Positions 1 through 11,359 of a stretch of DNA of 64,000 nucleotides are shown in pieces. This DNA comes from Leucaena leucocephala. Lineage: Eukaryota; Streptophyta; Magnoliopsida; Fabales; Fabaceae. The notes beneath the pieces are model-generated. The model saw only the letters and a program-made list of their open reading frames with translations, made no database searches and was not told where the DNA came from. Within the stretch, counting starts at the first letter, position 1. Every line of letters starts with the position of its first letter. Where the stretch lies: NCBI GenBank assembly GCA_037074615.1, contig CM073522.1, positions 25,356,962-25,420,961 on the forward strand, written 5' to 3'. Both the position numbers and the translations under genes were made by a program.

Positions 1-390
1 AACAGATCTTGATAGACCTTCTTTTACAAGAGCATCTGTCACATCTGTCCTTCCATTTTTTATTCCACTGCATATCAAACATGTCACAAATTTTTTGTTC
101 CTTTCCTTTTCATTACAATAATTCTTCCTACGAAATGGGCCCTTATAGATGGGCTTTTATACTATGAAATTATATCTTTTTAATATTTAATATAAAAATT
201 ATATAATTAATTTAAATAGTTAAATAGATTGAAAAAAATAATTTTATTAATTATTTATAATAAATATATTTAATTTTTTAAAATAATATTTTTTATTATA
301 ATTATTTTTAGATATAAATCTCTTAATATATATAATTAACAGGATGTTTAAATGAAAAAATTTTAAATTTAACGACCTGGATGAATGTCA
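1..390. other. AT-rich left flank, no gene seen
   Basis: I see no coding region or recognisable repeat here. Positions 180-360 are almost pure A/T. This is the distal upstream region of the bZIP gene that starts at 722. Confidence 0.5.
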
Positions 391-721
391 TTGTTGGAAG
401 AACCCAGTAAAACAATCAACGAGTGAGATAAGAGATTAGATAAACTGAAATTGCGCTTCAACTGGGAACCGGCCGCTCCCCTATCCCTCATCTGGCATTC
501 TCTTCTCAAATCCCTTGGTCTACCGGTCACTCCCGGTTTCACTAGGGGCCGCCCTCACTCACTCCCTCGACCCTGATCCACCTCCGAGCTCCGATTCAAA
601 CGGACGACGAATTCCTAAAGCCCCAAACCCTAGAGAGAGAAAACCCCAGAAGCACGACGGGTTCGCTCACAGAGAGAGAGTCCGACAAGCCGGTCTCTTG
701 GGGACGAGGTAGCAGAATTTG
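391..721 (+). promoter_or_regulatory. Proximal promoter and 5' leader of the bZIP gene
   Basis: From about 450 the composition changes sharply from AT-rich to C/T-rich and then GA-rich (GAGAGAGA near 640 and 680), as is typical of a plant 5' untranslated leader. No ATG occurs between about 390 and the start codon at 722, so there is no upstream ORF. I see no clear TATA box, and the transcription start cannot be placed exactly. Confidence 0.5.
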
Positions 722-3142
722 ATGGCGTCGTCAAATTCAAGAAAATCGGATCTATTGCGACGATCTTCTTCTTCTGCTGCTTCTACTTCTAGCAGACCCC
801 AATCCGCATCAGCAGTCGCTGATAAGAATGTTAACAGAGGAAATTTGGGCTCGATGACCGTTGACGGCATTCTTCGCGATGCTTACGAGTCCGGGCCTAC
901 CACGGAGTCTTCCCTCCTAGATGCCCAAATAACCTTAATGGAGACGCCGGCCAATGCCGCCGCCGTCGCGACATCCGCAGACTGCTATGCCGGCGGTGGG
1001 TCACTGAATGCTTCGAGAACTATGGATGATGTTTGGAAGGATATGATTTCTGGTGAAAGGAGGGAGTGCAAGGAGGAGGCACTCGATGAAATGATGACTC
1101 TAGAGGATTTTCTGGCCAAGGCTGGGGCTGTGGATGATGATGATGATGATGGTGATGTGAAGATACCCGTGGCCCCCACCGATCGGATGAGTGGGGGTGT
1201 CTTTACGTTTGATTCTATTAACCCAACCACGTTCCAGTCATTAGATAAAGTTGAAGGGTCGGTAGTCGGGTTCGGTAATGGATTGGAGGTGGGTGATGGA
1301 GGAGGAGAGAGGAATAAGAGAGAGCGTCCTGTTTTGGAGCCGTTGGATAAGGCTGCGTTGCAGAGGCAAAGGAGGATGATTAAAAACAGAGAATCAGCAG
1401 CAAGGTCTAGGGAACGAAAACAGGTATGCCCGAGAATTGTTTTTTTGGTTGTGGACTTTTGATATGTGATTTGAAATAACTGTTGGTTGTTCTGTTTTTA
1501 AATATTGGACTTCAGGCATACCAAGTTGAATTAGAGTCGATAGCGGTGAGACTAAAGGAGGAAAATGAGCAGCTGATGAGGGAAAAGGTGCTGCATTGTG
1601 GTCCATTTCATAATTGGTGATCATGTTAACACGCTGTGTTTGCAATTATTTTCTTAACAGTATTTTTTTGGGGCGAAGCATTTAATTCTGTATTGCCTTA
1701 TAATAGCAGTCAGGTCTGCTTTATGTAAAACCATCCATGTGCATGTTGTACTGAATCTTTATATGCTTCGTAGTTGTTTATGTGAATCAAAAGTTTCATG
1801 GAAACCAATTTGTGTTCTCACTGACATGTAGAAAAGATGGTATTTCTTATATACACTTTGTTCTGTCATAATTATATGTTGATTGATTAATTTACTCCGA
1901 ACTCGTTGCCCTTATCCCATTTTCTCCTTTATCCCCATCTATGTGTACCTGTAGGATCTACTAATTAGAGTAGTTTTGTTCACAAGGCATGGTTCTGGGA
2001 AATATATTAGTCCCCCTTTTGGTGCAAGTTTGTGCACTCATGGGATTGCAATTTGAGGCTTTATTTTAGTCAGTGAGTTGACAAGTCCTCTTCTAAGTGA
2101 CTTCAATTTAAAAAGAATTTGCCCATACATTGATGACATGGGTATGCTTAGTGAGCAAGATTTTGCTGGCTGATGGATTCCTAAGCTTGGCGCTAGTTTT
2201 CTTTCTGCTGGAGGTCTTGTACTGTGTATAGAAAAATTATCAGGCATTTGAGATCAACGTTGTTTGTTTATTAGGAATTTTGTAGTCATGGTCTGTCCAA
2301 TTGTTGATTAAAATAAACAGAAAAGGTCATTTTACATGCTGAGTACTGACAATATTAAATTAACATGATCACTGGTGTTTCACATCCAATGTTGAATTTG
2401 TTAATAACTTTTTCTTATCAAATATGATTGTTATTTTATGGCTTAATGGTCCTTCGGACCTTTGATCTTTCCAACCAAAGAGTGTATTATACATTTTTCT
2501 TTTCACTGCTGACAAAAGATGTTTTTGTGTAGGCCGAGAGGACCAAGAAAAGATACAAGCAGGTAATGATTTTCTTTTCTGTTTTCTGATGTATTTTTCC
2601 CTCATTGATTTAATATCCCAAGGGTAGTTTCTACTGACTGAATATAGTGTTAATGTCTGGTTTCTTCTAAAGTCTTTGCTACTTCAACATGGTTAGTGAC
2701 ATTTGCACATTTATCTGTTTTGGTTGTGTAAACCATTTTTTGTTTTATTGATTCATGATTCTCACTCTTTCCTGATTATCCTATGGGATATCAACTTAGG
2801 AAACTTATGTGATGCCATCTCCCCCGGCATCACCAGTTTAATTTTATTTGCCCATTAGATGTCTTTAGCAGACTTAAAAAATTACAAAATAATTCAACCA
2901 CGTTGTCTTTAGTACAAAATATGAAGCTTTAACCAGTTCATGCTGTTACTGTTCAGGGTTTTGTGGCATGCGTAACTGTACTACTACCTCTAAAACCATA
3001 TGCTTGCTATTGAAAGTGTCCGTTAATTGGCTCGTGACTGACCTGTTTGACTGTTCTGCAGCTCATGGAAAGAGTTATTCCCATTGTCGAAAAGCAAAAG
3101 CAACCACGTGTTCTCTGTAGGGTTCGCTCCTGGCAGTGGTAG
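722..3142 (+). CDS. GBF4: Group A bZIP transcription factor, GBF4/EEL type
   Basis: Nuclear DNA-binding factor that, by family, binds G-box/ABRE elements as a dimer in abscisic-acid and seed responses. Exons: 722-1423, 1516-1587, 2533-2562 and 3062-3142, all junctions in phase 0, giving 294 aa. The start is the first ATG after a long ATG-free leader. Visible blocks: a Ser-rich N terminus; a conserved block around SMTVDGILRDAY (44-55); TMDDVWKDMISGE (100-112); MMTLEDFLAKAG (124-135); an Asp run (138-143); and the basic region with N222-x7-R230-x9-L240, followed by Leu 247 and Leu 254. The protein ends RVRSWQW. Block order and zipper match GBF4-type proteins, and the length is normal for them. 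The intron 2 donor (GTGCTG) is weak. The paralogues EEL/bZIP12 and bZIP13 are the alternatives. Confidence 0.92.
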
Positions 3143-4439
3143 ATCATATTTGCTTGAGGTGCACAATAGGAAACGAAGATCTGCCGATGGTATTGCACTG
3201 GGGATGACAAACTAAATAGAAATGGGCAAATCTTGATACCTGACTCAGGTAGTTGGGGTTAAATAGGAAGGAATTGAAACCTGAATCATAAGGAAGATTC
3301 CTTGATACCTAAGAAAGAGTTTCCCCGTTTATAGAATTTGAAAAGGTATAAATCTTGAGTTGCACATTTAGGGCAACGGGGGATTTTAGGTGAGTATATA
3401 TAAGCTTAGTCATGCTTTGGATTAGATTAGTTATATGTTCAGAAAAATTATACATAAAATGTTTATATCGTAGGATATTTTAGGGTAGACTTGAGAGTTG
3501 AGATCCATGTTCTTTTAACCAATATATGAATGAGATCCGCTGGCTTTGATAACGTGAGATTGTTATTTGATAATGTAAGTTAATTTGTTGTAGGTGCATT
3601 ATTCATTAGTTGAGAATCTCACTTTCCACAAGACATGAACCGTACGACTCATTCAGAGTTCTGTGTAAATTGCATAGAGCTCACTCTAGTTATTGCGTGA
3701 AATTGATTTTGGTTTTCTGCTTTAAATATTTAAATGAATATTATAAAAAATGCATAGACTTCTGTATTAAAAGCTTTCTTTCAAGTTCTCTGATCCTGCC
3801 CATCTCTTGGGTTTTTTGGGGCAAGAGAATATAATAGAGTTTTTGTCAATATGGAAAATCTTTTTATTGGTATCTATGGGCTATCTATGGTTTTGAAAAT
3901 AATTTTGTTTTTAAATACAAAAAAAATAAATAAGAAAACCTTGTTTGGTAATGAGTCTCTAAAATTGGGAATATGGGGTACCCGCTATAACATCTTTTAT
4001 CAATCTTAAATTTTGATAAAAAAAGGATTTATAAAAAGTTTAGTCAAATGTATTTTTTTGAAATTAAAAAGTTTTAAAATAAAATTTTTAAGAAAGAATA
4101 AAAAAAAGAATAATAATTAAAAATATTTTAGAACTCAAAAAAATTAAAAAAAAATTATGAAATGAGTATTTTGGAGATTTATAAAATTAAGGAAGAATTT
4201 ATTTCTTAAAAAATGCTTAAGTAAAATACAAGTTAATTTTCAGATTTTAAGGTTTTATGTTTTTGAAAAAAAAAATTAAGAGTTATCTTTTGTTTTAAAA
4301 TATTTAGTAAAATTATTTTATGAGTTAGAGAAGATATTGGAGGAAGAAAATTTTTATCCTATTAAGAGGATTAATTTTTAAAAAAATTTAAATGTTCAAA
4401 AAAAAAAAAAAAGAGAAATGCTGAAAATAGATATAAGGG
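3143..4439. other. bZIP 3' region followed by AT-rich spacer
   Basis: The first few hundred bases should hold the 3' untranslated region of the bZIP gene; no single poly(A) signal stands out. From about 3850 the DNA is A-rich low-complexity sequence. I see no gene. Confidence 0.5.
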
Positions 4440-6740
4440 AAATGCTAAGGAGTAAAAATGGACTCTTGTCCCACATTGCAAATTATCCATGTGCCTTTCT
4501 TAAATGAAACACCTCCCACAGGGGTCTTTTCCCTCTAAACTCAGCCCTCACGTGTCCACCTCTCTCCCAACTCACCCGACTTCCTTCTCTCTTCTCTGTG
4601 TCAACTCCTTTCTCTTCATTCTTCGTCGTCGTCTTCACCCTCTGCAGAGAAAGAGAGTGACGAGAGTGAATGAGAGAGAGCACGGGCGAAGGACCAGAGA
4701 GCGCGACACCGGAGATCGAGCTTGTGACGTCGTCGACCATCTGAGGTGAGCTCCGCCTTCAGTTCGTCTCCTCTGTTTCTTTCGATTTTGGGGTGGGTTG
4801 ATTTAGTGAGAATGAAGTTTAAGTACATGAAATCAAGCTACCTTACTTGGAATTGATCTCAAAATTCTAAGATATTGCACTTGCATGTGTGCTCCTCTGT
4901 TTGCGCGTTTCTGAGGTGATTCAACCGATTAAATTTGGGGCTTTGAGGTTAAATCCCTTATTAAGTAAAGGATGAAGATTAAAAACGTTTAAGCAATCTT
5001 TAATCATGAAATGTGGCTGCTGCTTGAGTGTTTTCGGTTCTGAACTTCAGCTTCTGAAAAACAGAGGTTCTTTGCTCTTTGAAAATGCTTTTGAATCTCT
5101 TAAAAAGTAAAGTGAACATCTTGTTAATTGGTGTGATATAAGGGTAGCAAAATTTTCAAGTTGAAGTTGGATTTTTATGGTGTATTTCTTGAACTAAGGG
5201 TTGCATGAAATTGCTCTGTTTTCCTTGAAATTGGAAATAAAAAGGTTTAATCTTTGTTCATTGGTTATTAAGTTATACTCAAGTTACATGGGAACATTTT
5301 GTTGAGCTTACATGTTTTAAAGTTCAAGCTGAAAGTGAGTTCATTATTTTATAATTGAAGTGAGGTATGAAGGAGAGTAGGAGTTGGTTAAAATCTATTA
5401 TGGATATAGATATGGCAGTATGTGTGCTTCTGATATGCTGTATGTAGCTAGGGAAATTGAATATTTAGATGGTTAATGCAAGGAAGCCAAGGTGTATGAT
5501 ATTCATCACTCTTGAATTAATATTTAAGATTAGTAAATAAAGGATTATACAAGAAACATGATAGTGATGATTTGAAAGATAAAATCTGGTTTAAGTGCTT
5601 AGTAGAATCTAAAAATCTAAGAGAAGTTTTATTGCCCAATAGTTATAAAATTCTTATGGAACATAAGGGAACAAAGAGAAGAATTAAGACTTAGTAAGCT
5701 AATAAAGTGATATTTTGAAAGCTGGAAATTTCTAGATTATGGATGAAGGCAATTATAAAGCACTTGAATGATAGAATAGGAAGGGAAATGTGTGTTAATT
5801 GGATATATGGTGATTTGAAAGTTATGGTTCTGGTGTTTTGAAGTTAAAAGTGAAATAAAGTTTCTGTTTTGAGGTTCTTTTGTGTTGAACAAGTTTTTTG
5901 AATTATGGTATTATGCTCAAATTCATGACTCAAGATCCTAAGATGTTGTTAGGGTCAATGGAAGTGGAAGAAACAAATTCTTTCTTGTACCCTTCTCGGT
6001 CAAGTGGGTTATTTGGGAAAAGATTATAATTTTCTAAACTCTTAAGGTTAAAAGAGAGAAATCAAATAAAAAGATTAAGTAAGAAGGGTTTAGCGTTTGG
6101 TTATGAGGAAAATTTATTATGTTAGTGTTTTGATGCTAAAGTTTAAGTATTAATAAACTTTACATAAATAATTGTATAGGATTTGATATTTGCCCAAGTG
6201 CACTAAGAAATTGGAAAAATAATATTGAAGTGAATATGGAAGAAAGACATTCAGGTAGTAACTATTTTTTTTCCTATCTCTATTTAATTATTTCTGCATG
6301 TTTCTTTGTGCCGTGGTTCCCTTGCGTAGGCATGGTTGGTTATGCGTTAAGTATAGTTTGACATCTATAAAGCATAGTTTGACATGCGTAAAGCATGATT
6401 ATAGTCTAGGATGACTAGTTGCTAGCAAGAGTTATACTATATTCAAGAAACGTATATAGGATTGATGTTACTATTGAGATTCTTTGAATCTCACACTTTT
6501 TCTTCTATGACATACAGCTAGGGCAAGTGGTTCAAGGGGTAAAAGGATAACTATAGAAGAAGACTGAGAAAGTGGAACGGCTGGAGTAGTATATTTTAGT
6601 TTTGGTTAAAATAGTTCTATATTTTGATTAAAGCCGTATGAGGCTTATATGTAAAGTTATTATATAAACTTTATAGTAAAGTATGCAATCCTTCTTAAGA
6701 GGAGCCTAAATCCTCGCCAGAGATAGGCGAGTGCCATTAA
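4440..6740 (+). mobile_element. Long LTR-like remnant with leader, splice donor and hairpin
   Basis: Around 4470 there is a TTGTCCCACATTG word of the kind often found in plant LTRs. A C/T-rich then GA-rich leader follows to 4745 and ends CTGAG|GTGAGC, a good splice donor. At 6475-6493 lies the stem TGAGATTC-TTT-GAATCTCA, then a pyrimidine stretch and the acceptor CATACAG (AG at 6516-6517). The same order (leader, donor, long gap, stem, acceptor) occurs in the definite LTRs at 39479, 46243 and 54871. That is why I call this a decayed relative rather than a host gene. No terminal TG/CA pair or target duplication was found. A noncoding host transcript is the alternative. Confidence 0.4.
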
Positions 6741-7345
6741 TATGGATGGTTGTATGATAGTATTACTGGTAAGCTTTTATTTTGGTTGTGAATGAAGTAA
6801 AATATACATGTTAGTTGATAATTATAAAACTCGAGTCTTCAAGTTTATCCAAAGGTTTTAAATGAACTTTAAGGATTTAAATCTAGCTTTGAGAAAAATG
6901 TAGTTATGGAATTTTAAATTTTATAGAAAATCTCATTCCTTTACACATAGGAAGAACTCTTTTATTACAAAGTTTTTGAAACTTTGCTTTTTAAAGGAAC
7001 TGTTTGAAGTTTTTTATTGAAAATATTTAGGTAAACCCTTAATAAAGGTGCCAGTTCATAAGGTGTTTTATCGGCATAATTAGTAGATGATAATATCCTT
7101 TAAATATGATATTTTGGATTTAATTATGTCGTGTGCATAGAAAATATTTTGTTAACAGAGGTAAAACTCATTTTGATGATATCTACGTTTTAGAAATATT
7201 AATTTCTAGTTATGGGTTGTAGATACTATTTAGACTCTATAAAAAAATAGGAATATAAGTCAAACTCATTGATTGGCTCGCTTAACATAAAAAAAGATTA
7301 TAATTTAAAAACATGCTAATTTTAGCTTAACCCACCTAATTTATA
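6741..7345. other. AT-rich spacer, nothing recognised
   Basis: Stop-rich in all frames, with no repeat or terminal structure that I can recognise. Confidence 0.4.
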
Positions 7346-8303
7346 GGGTAAATACCCTTAAAATTTTGAAAGCCTAATTTAGTCTGCCGAATCACTAATG
7401 CCAATTTAATTCAAATACACCAAACAATAATTTGCAAATATTGTCAAATGACTTATATACCCCAATCAAATGACCTATTAAGAAAATGCCACCTCGACTA
7501 GCAACCCTTGCCAGCAGTGACCGAAACTCTGGCGCTGACTAGTAGCCACCCCACATTGGCGGCTGGGATATTTTGTAACAGTTAGTCAAGGTGAGATTTG
7601 CAGGGGCATGTTATATTTATTTATACAAGTGTAAAATTTGCATGAAGTTGTACGTCAATTGCTAAATGATCATAATGAATAGTTAATACATTGTAGTGAA
7701 TAGTTAAAGAATAATTGTAAATAACTTAAAATAGCAGCATGTTACAATTATTTATTCAAGCGTAAAATTTGCAAGTTGCTAAACGATTAGGCGAATACTT
7801 AATGCGTTGTAGTGAATAGTTAAAGATTATTATAAATAACATAAAATGAGGAACTACTACATTTAGTTATGGATGTATGAAATTTGCAAGAAGTTGTTAA
7901 TTGCTAACAATTGTGATGAATAATAAATTCGTTGGAGTGAACAGTTAAAAAATGGTTGTAATTAAACATGTTGGAGTGGTCAAAGGTTTGTAGTTATATA
8001 TTATTTTGTACGTGGCACAATGTTCATATACTTTTTCGGGATCTAAGAGTTGATGGGATTAAATCTCACTTTGATCAACTTTACCACAAAACATCCCATT
8101 CGTCGGCACAAGAGCTCCGGCGACCTGCAAGGGCAGTTGACTGAGATGCCTTTTTTTAAATAGGTCATTTGACAGAGTTATATAGGTCATTTGACAACAT
8201 TTACAGATTCTAGTTTGGTACCTGTGGACTAAATTGGCATGAGTGATATTCAAGAGATTGAATCGGGCTTTCAAAATTTTAAGGATTTTTTTTGCAATTT
8301 TCC
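7346..8303. mobile_element. Mutator-like (MULE) nonautonomous element
   Basis: Terminal inverted repeats of about 60 bp share CTTAAAATTTTGAAAGCC (left near 7358; right, inverted, near 8266-8284) and continue to a shared TGCCAATTTA word. The flanks TAATTTATA (7337-7345) and TTAATTATA (8304-8312) fit a 9-bp target duplication with one base lost. There is no transposase. A threefold tandem repeat lies inside (7605-7975). Confidence 0.6.
7605..7975 (+). repeat. Three tandem copies of a ~120-130-bp unit inside the MULE
   Basis: Each copy carries AAATTTGCA, then AAGTTG, a GATNA-rich stretch, GTAGTGAATAGTTAAA and a run of ATAA words. Copies start near 7605, 7738 and 7856. They have diverged by point changes and small indels. 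Confidence 0.6.
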
Positions 8304-8463
8304 TTAATTATAGGTTGGTCTGTTTTTATAATATGAATTTGTGATTTATAATATACTAATCTTCTAGTCATTAACATATGATATATTTAATTAATTTGAT
8401 TAGATTAAAAAAGTTAGTTAATATGTCATATTTTCTCTAAAATACTCTAATAATCTTCTTTAA

Positions 8464-8605
8464 CTCCCTCCCTCTCTTATTTGATTATTGTTGAGGGACT
8501 ATCAATAGAGGTAATTTAAAAAAAATAATAAATATAGAAAATAAGTCTTATATTTAGGACTAAAATTAACTTTCCAATTATATCCTATATTAAGGACCAG
8601 AGGAG
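8464..8605. mobile_element. Stowaway-like MITE, short
   Basis: Begins CTCCCTCCCTCTC and ends GGACCAGAGGAG before TA, with TCTTATATTTAGGAC inside. Ends of this type and a TA flank are typical of Mariner/Stowaway MITEs. The left TA is imperfect. Confidence 0.4.
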
Positions 8606-8998
8606 TAATATTTAATCATCTTAATAGATAAAATATGTACAAACAATTTTAATATACTAATAAAATTAGAATTCATCATATAATAATATTCTGTCATTTG
8701 TGTTATATATGATAAAATTGAAAATTAATAATAATTTGTGTTTAGCATGATTAGGAATAAACTTTAATGTTTATTTTTTGGTAGAGTTCAGGTGGTATCT
8801 CATATAGTCGATAGTTAGAAACTAATCCTCCTGAGATCTAGAGATCACTAAAATAAATTTTATATCTCCTAATAAACTTTAATGTTTATTGATAATGCAA
8901 GGTGGCAAGTCTAATTTTTGTCAAGTTAAAAGCCCGACATGATTTTCAAACACGGAGTGCTTTAAGCAAAAACACAATTGGACTGCAATTTGTTTGTA

Positions 8999-9772
8999 CT
9001 CTCTCCGGTTCAACATTTAAGAAATTTTTAACCGAATCATACAAATCAAGCAGGGTTAGTTAAATATTAAATATTTCTTAAGTTTATAAAATTTACCTAA
9101 TTTACCCTTGTTAATAATGTAACTAAAAAATAATAAAATTAATTTTCAAATATATTTTTATTATGTGTCACCTCATTCCACTCACTCTCTCTTTTCCATT
9201 TATAAATCTCTATTCTCCTTTCTAATATTTTATAACAAGAATAAAATAGGACAATACTTATTAATACCAATACTTCCTTCTAGAAGATTTATAATAATAT
9301 ATATATATATATATTGGACGTAGGGGTGTTCATCATTGTCCCATCATGGCTAACTTGTCTCGGTCCCAGTCATATCGGGTCAAGACCATCCTGTCCTAAA
9401 AATTCTCGGGATGGGACAAAAAATTGTTCTAAGATGGGGGTGTCCTGTCATGTCCCAAGGTATTTTATTCATATATATATTATTATTTTAAATTCTACTA
9501 CTTTATTTTATAATAATTATAATGGACATATAAATATTATAATTCCTAAATATATTTTTAATGTATACATCATTTTATAATTTTATAATGTGTATATATG
9601 TAAACATTATAAATATTATTATCATATAATAATTATACTATTTTTAAAAAACAAGTGGGACGAGACATATGACAAAAAATATCATCATATCCCTATTAAG
9701 CGGGACATGACGGGATGTGGTTGTCCCAATCTCAATCTTATCCCGTGAACACTCCTATTGGATTGGAGGGAG
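8999..9772. mobile_element. Stowaway-like MITE, interrupted
   Basis: The left end CTCTCTCCGGTTCAAC follows TA (8997-8998). The right end, read inverted, is CTCCCTCCAATCCAA and is followed by TA (9773-9774). A second MITE (9321-9756) sits 16 bp from the right end and lengthens the element. Confidence 0.6.
9321..9756. mobile_element. hAT-like MITE nested in a Stowaway
   Basis: Inverted ends TAGGGGTGTTCA and AGGAGTGTTCAC are typical of hAT elements. Next to them are ATTGGACG (9313-9320) and ATTGGATT (9757-9764), an 8-bp duplication with two mismatches. The inside is AT-rich with no coding capacity. Confidence 0.6.
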
Positions 9773-9774
9773 TA

Positions 9775-10463
9775 CAAGCCACCAACCCATTAGCCATTCG
9801 AACTCTTGGCTTGATGGTGGGAGCATTTTAGCTACTCCCAGGCAAAAAGACATGAGTCAAAACTGTGAAGTAAAGTATTAAAATTTAGACTAATTAATGA
9901 ATTGGTTGTGAAAATATCAATAGTCAGCAGTTTAAATTAGGGTCAATCTAATTAATAATTTAAAATAATATAATTTAATTAAAATATATAAAATATTTAT
10001 ATATAATTTTAAAAAAATAATATTTAAATAAAAAAATGTTAATTCACATGTAAATAAAATATTCATATAAATTATATAAAATCCAACAAAAGAGAGTTAA
10101 TAAAGCATAAATATGATGGAATGCTATTTTGTTTAGCTCAAAATAATGTCATTTTAGAGTTAATAAAAGAATATATATATATATATATAATTAGTCTAAA
10201 ACTTTTAACTAAACTGGTTGAGAAACTGATTCATTTGTCTAGCCTGCTAAATTGGGTTGGATTTTTATACCACAGGGGTGAAGTAATGAATCCTAAGCCA
10301 CCAACCCATTTTTGAGGTAAAATGGAGAAAATAAATCTCGAAAAAAAACTAATCCAACCTATCCCATTTTCTCTTCTACTCATGAATCCATAATAGGCCA
10401 ACTCATATGAATTGAGCCGGTCCCTCCTTGCAACTCCCAAGAAAAACAACTACAAACCAGCCA
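9775..10463. other. AT-rich spacer, no gene seen
   Basis: Low-complexity A/T sequence, including an AT run near 10172-10188. The last bases (10448-10463) are the left target copy of the SINE that follows. Confidence 0.4.
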
Positions 10464-10622
10464 AGCGGTTCGGTATCGCTTAAGCGAGGTCTTGAGCTCG
10501 AGTTTTGGCGAATGCATAAAATCCCCGTTAGGAGACTCACCCACCATAGCCAGGTGCGCGACGCGGGTCTGATCTGGATGTAGTCGGGGCAAAGCTCCGG
10601 TGAACCGAGTGGGCAATAAAAA
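10464..10622 (+). mobile_element. tRNA-derived SINE with 16-bp target duplication
   Basis: A GC-rich island of about 159 bp ends in ATAAAAAA and is flanked on both sides by the identical 16-mer AACTACAAACCAGCCA (10448-10463 and 10623-10638). Near the 5' end GGTATCGCTTAAGCGAGG and GAGCTCGAGTTT resemble pol III A and B boxes. Long perfect flanking duplications plus an A-rich tail are the mark of target-primed reverse transcription. Its perfect duplication suggests a fairly recent insertion. Confidence 0.75.
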
Positions 10623-10826
10623 AAACTACAAACCAGCCATGACGTAACAAGTTAATTACATGTTTGTACCAAAAAAAAAAGTTAATTACATGAGCACCAA
10701 AGATCAAAGACATAACAAGGAAAGGAATTCTATTATCAGTAGGGCAGCCCTTCAAAGACCATTGAAGAGAAAGCATGAACTAAACTTCTAAACTCATATC
10801 AAACCTATCAACATATTTAAATATTA

Positions 10827-11106
10827 CTCCTCCACTCCTAAATAAAAATTGGTAGAAAGATTTATTTTGTTACTAAATGTAAGATCTTAACATATTCTAT
10901 CTCCTAAATTTATAATTTTTTTTAATTCTCCCTTTTGATTAATGTAAATATCAAAGGAGGTTTCTATTAAAGAGTAATTTTTTATGCAAATAATTAGAAT
11001 CGGAACTTTAGGAAAATCAACACTCTTTTTTTTTTAAATGACTAAACTAATTTTTTTAATATCTACAAATTAGTTATTTAACTCCTACATATAGGACTTG
11101 AAAGAG
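10827..11106. mobile_element. Stowaway-like MITE (first of a pair)
   Basis: Begins CTCCTCCACTCCTAAAT after TA (10825-10826) and ends ATAGGACTTGAAAGAG before TA (11107-11108). No coding sequence. Confidence 0.45.
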
Positions 11107-11119
11107 TATTTAAATATTA

Positions 11120-11357
11120 CTCTCTCTTATCGTTAATATAAGAGTTACATAACTAATTTAGGTAGATTAGAAAAATCAGATAAATTAATTAATTATGATA
11201 AATGCGATATGATCTTTCTAAAATATCCATGTATAATATTATATTATATATTAGTTTGTAAATTAGGTAAATTAGTTTAAAAATAATAAATATGGGACAA
11301 AATAAATTAATGTCTTATATTTAAGATCAAATCTAACTAACTAAAGAATGAAGGAAG
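11120..11357. mobile_element. Stowaway-like MITE (second of a pair)
   Basis: Begins CTCTCTCTTATCG after TA (11118-11119) and ends GAATGAAGGAAG before TA (11358-11359). It is separated from its partner by a TTTAAATAT spacer that also occurs left of the first copy. Confidence 0.5.
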
Positions 11358-11359
11358 TA

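Noticed and set aside
4504..4749. 81-codon frame in the leader of the LTR-like remnant
   Set aside because: Low-complexity Ser/Pro/Arg product across a leader and splice donor; no family similarity.
10464..10622. tRNA gene
   Set aside because: Pol III-like boxes are present, but no cloverleaf can be formed and the A-tail with a 16-bp duplication marks a SINE.
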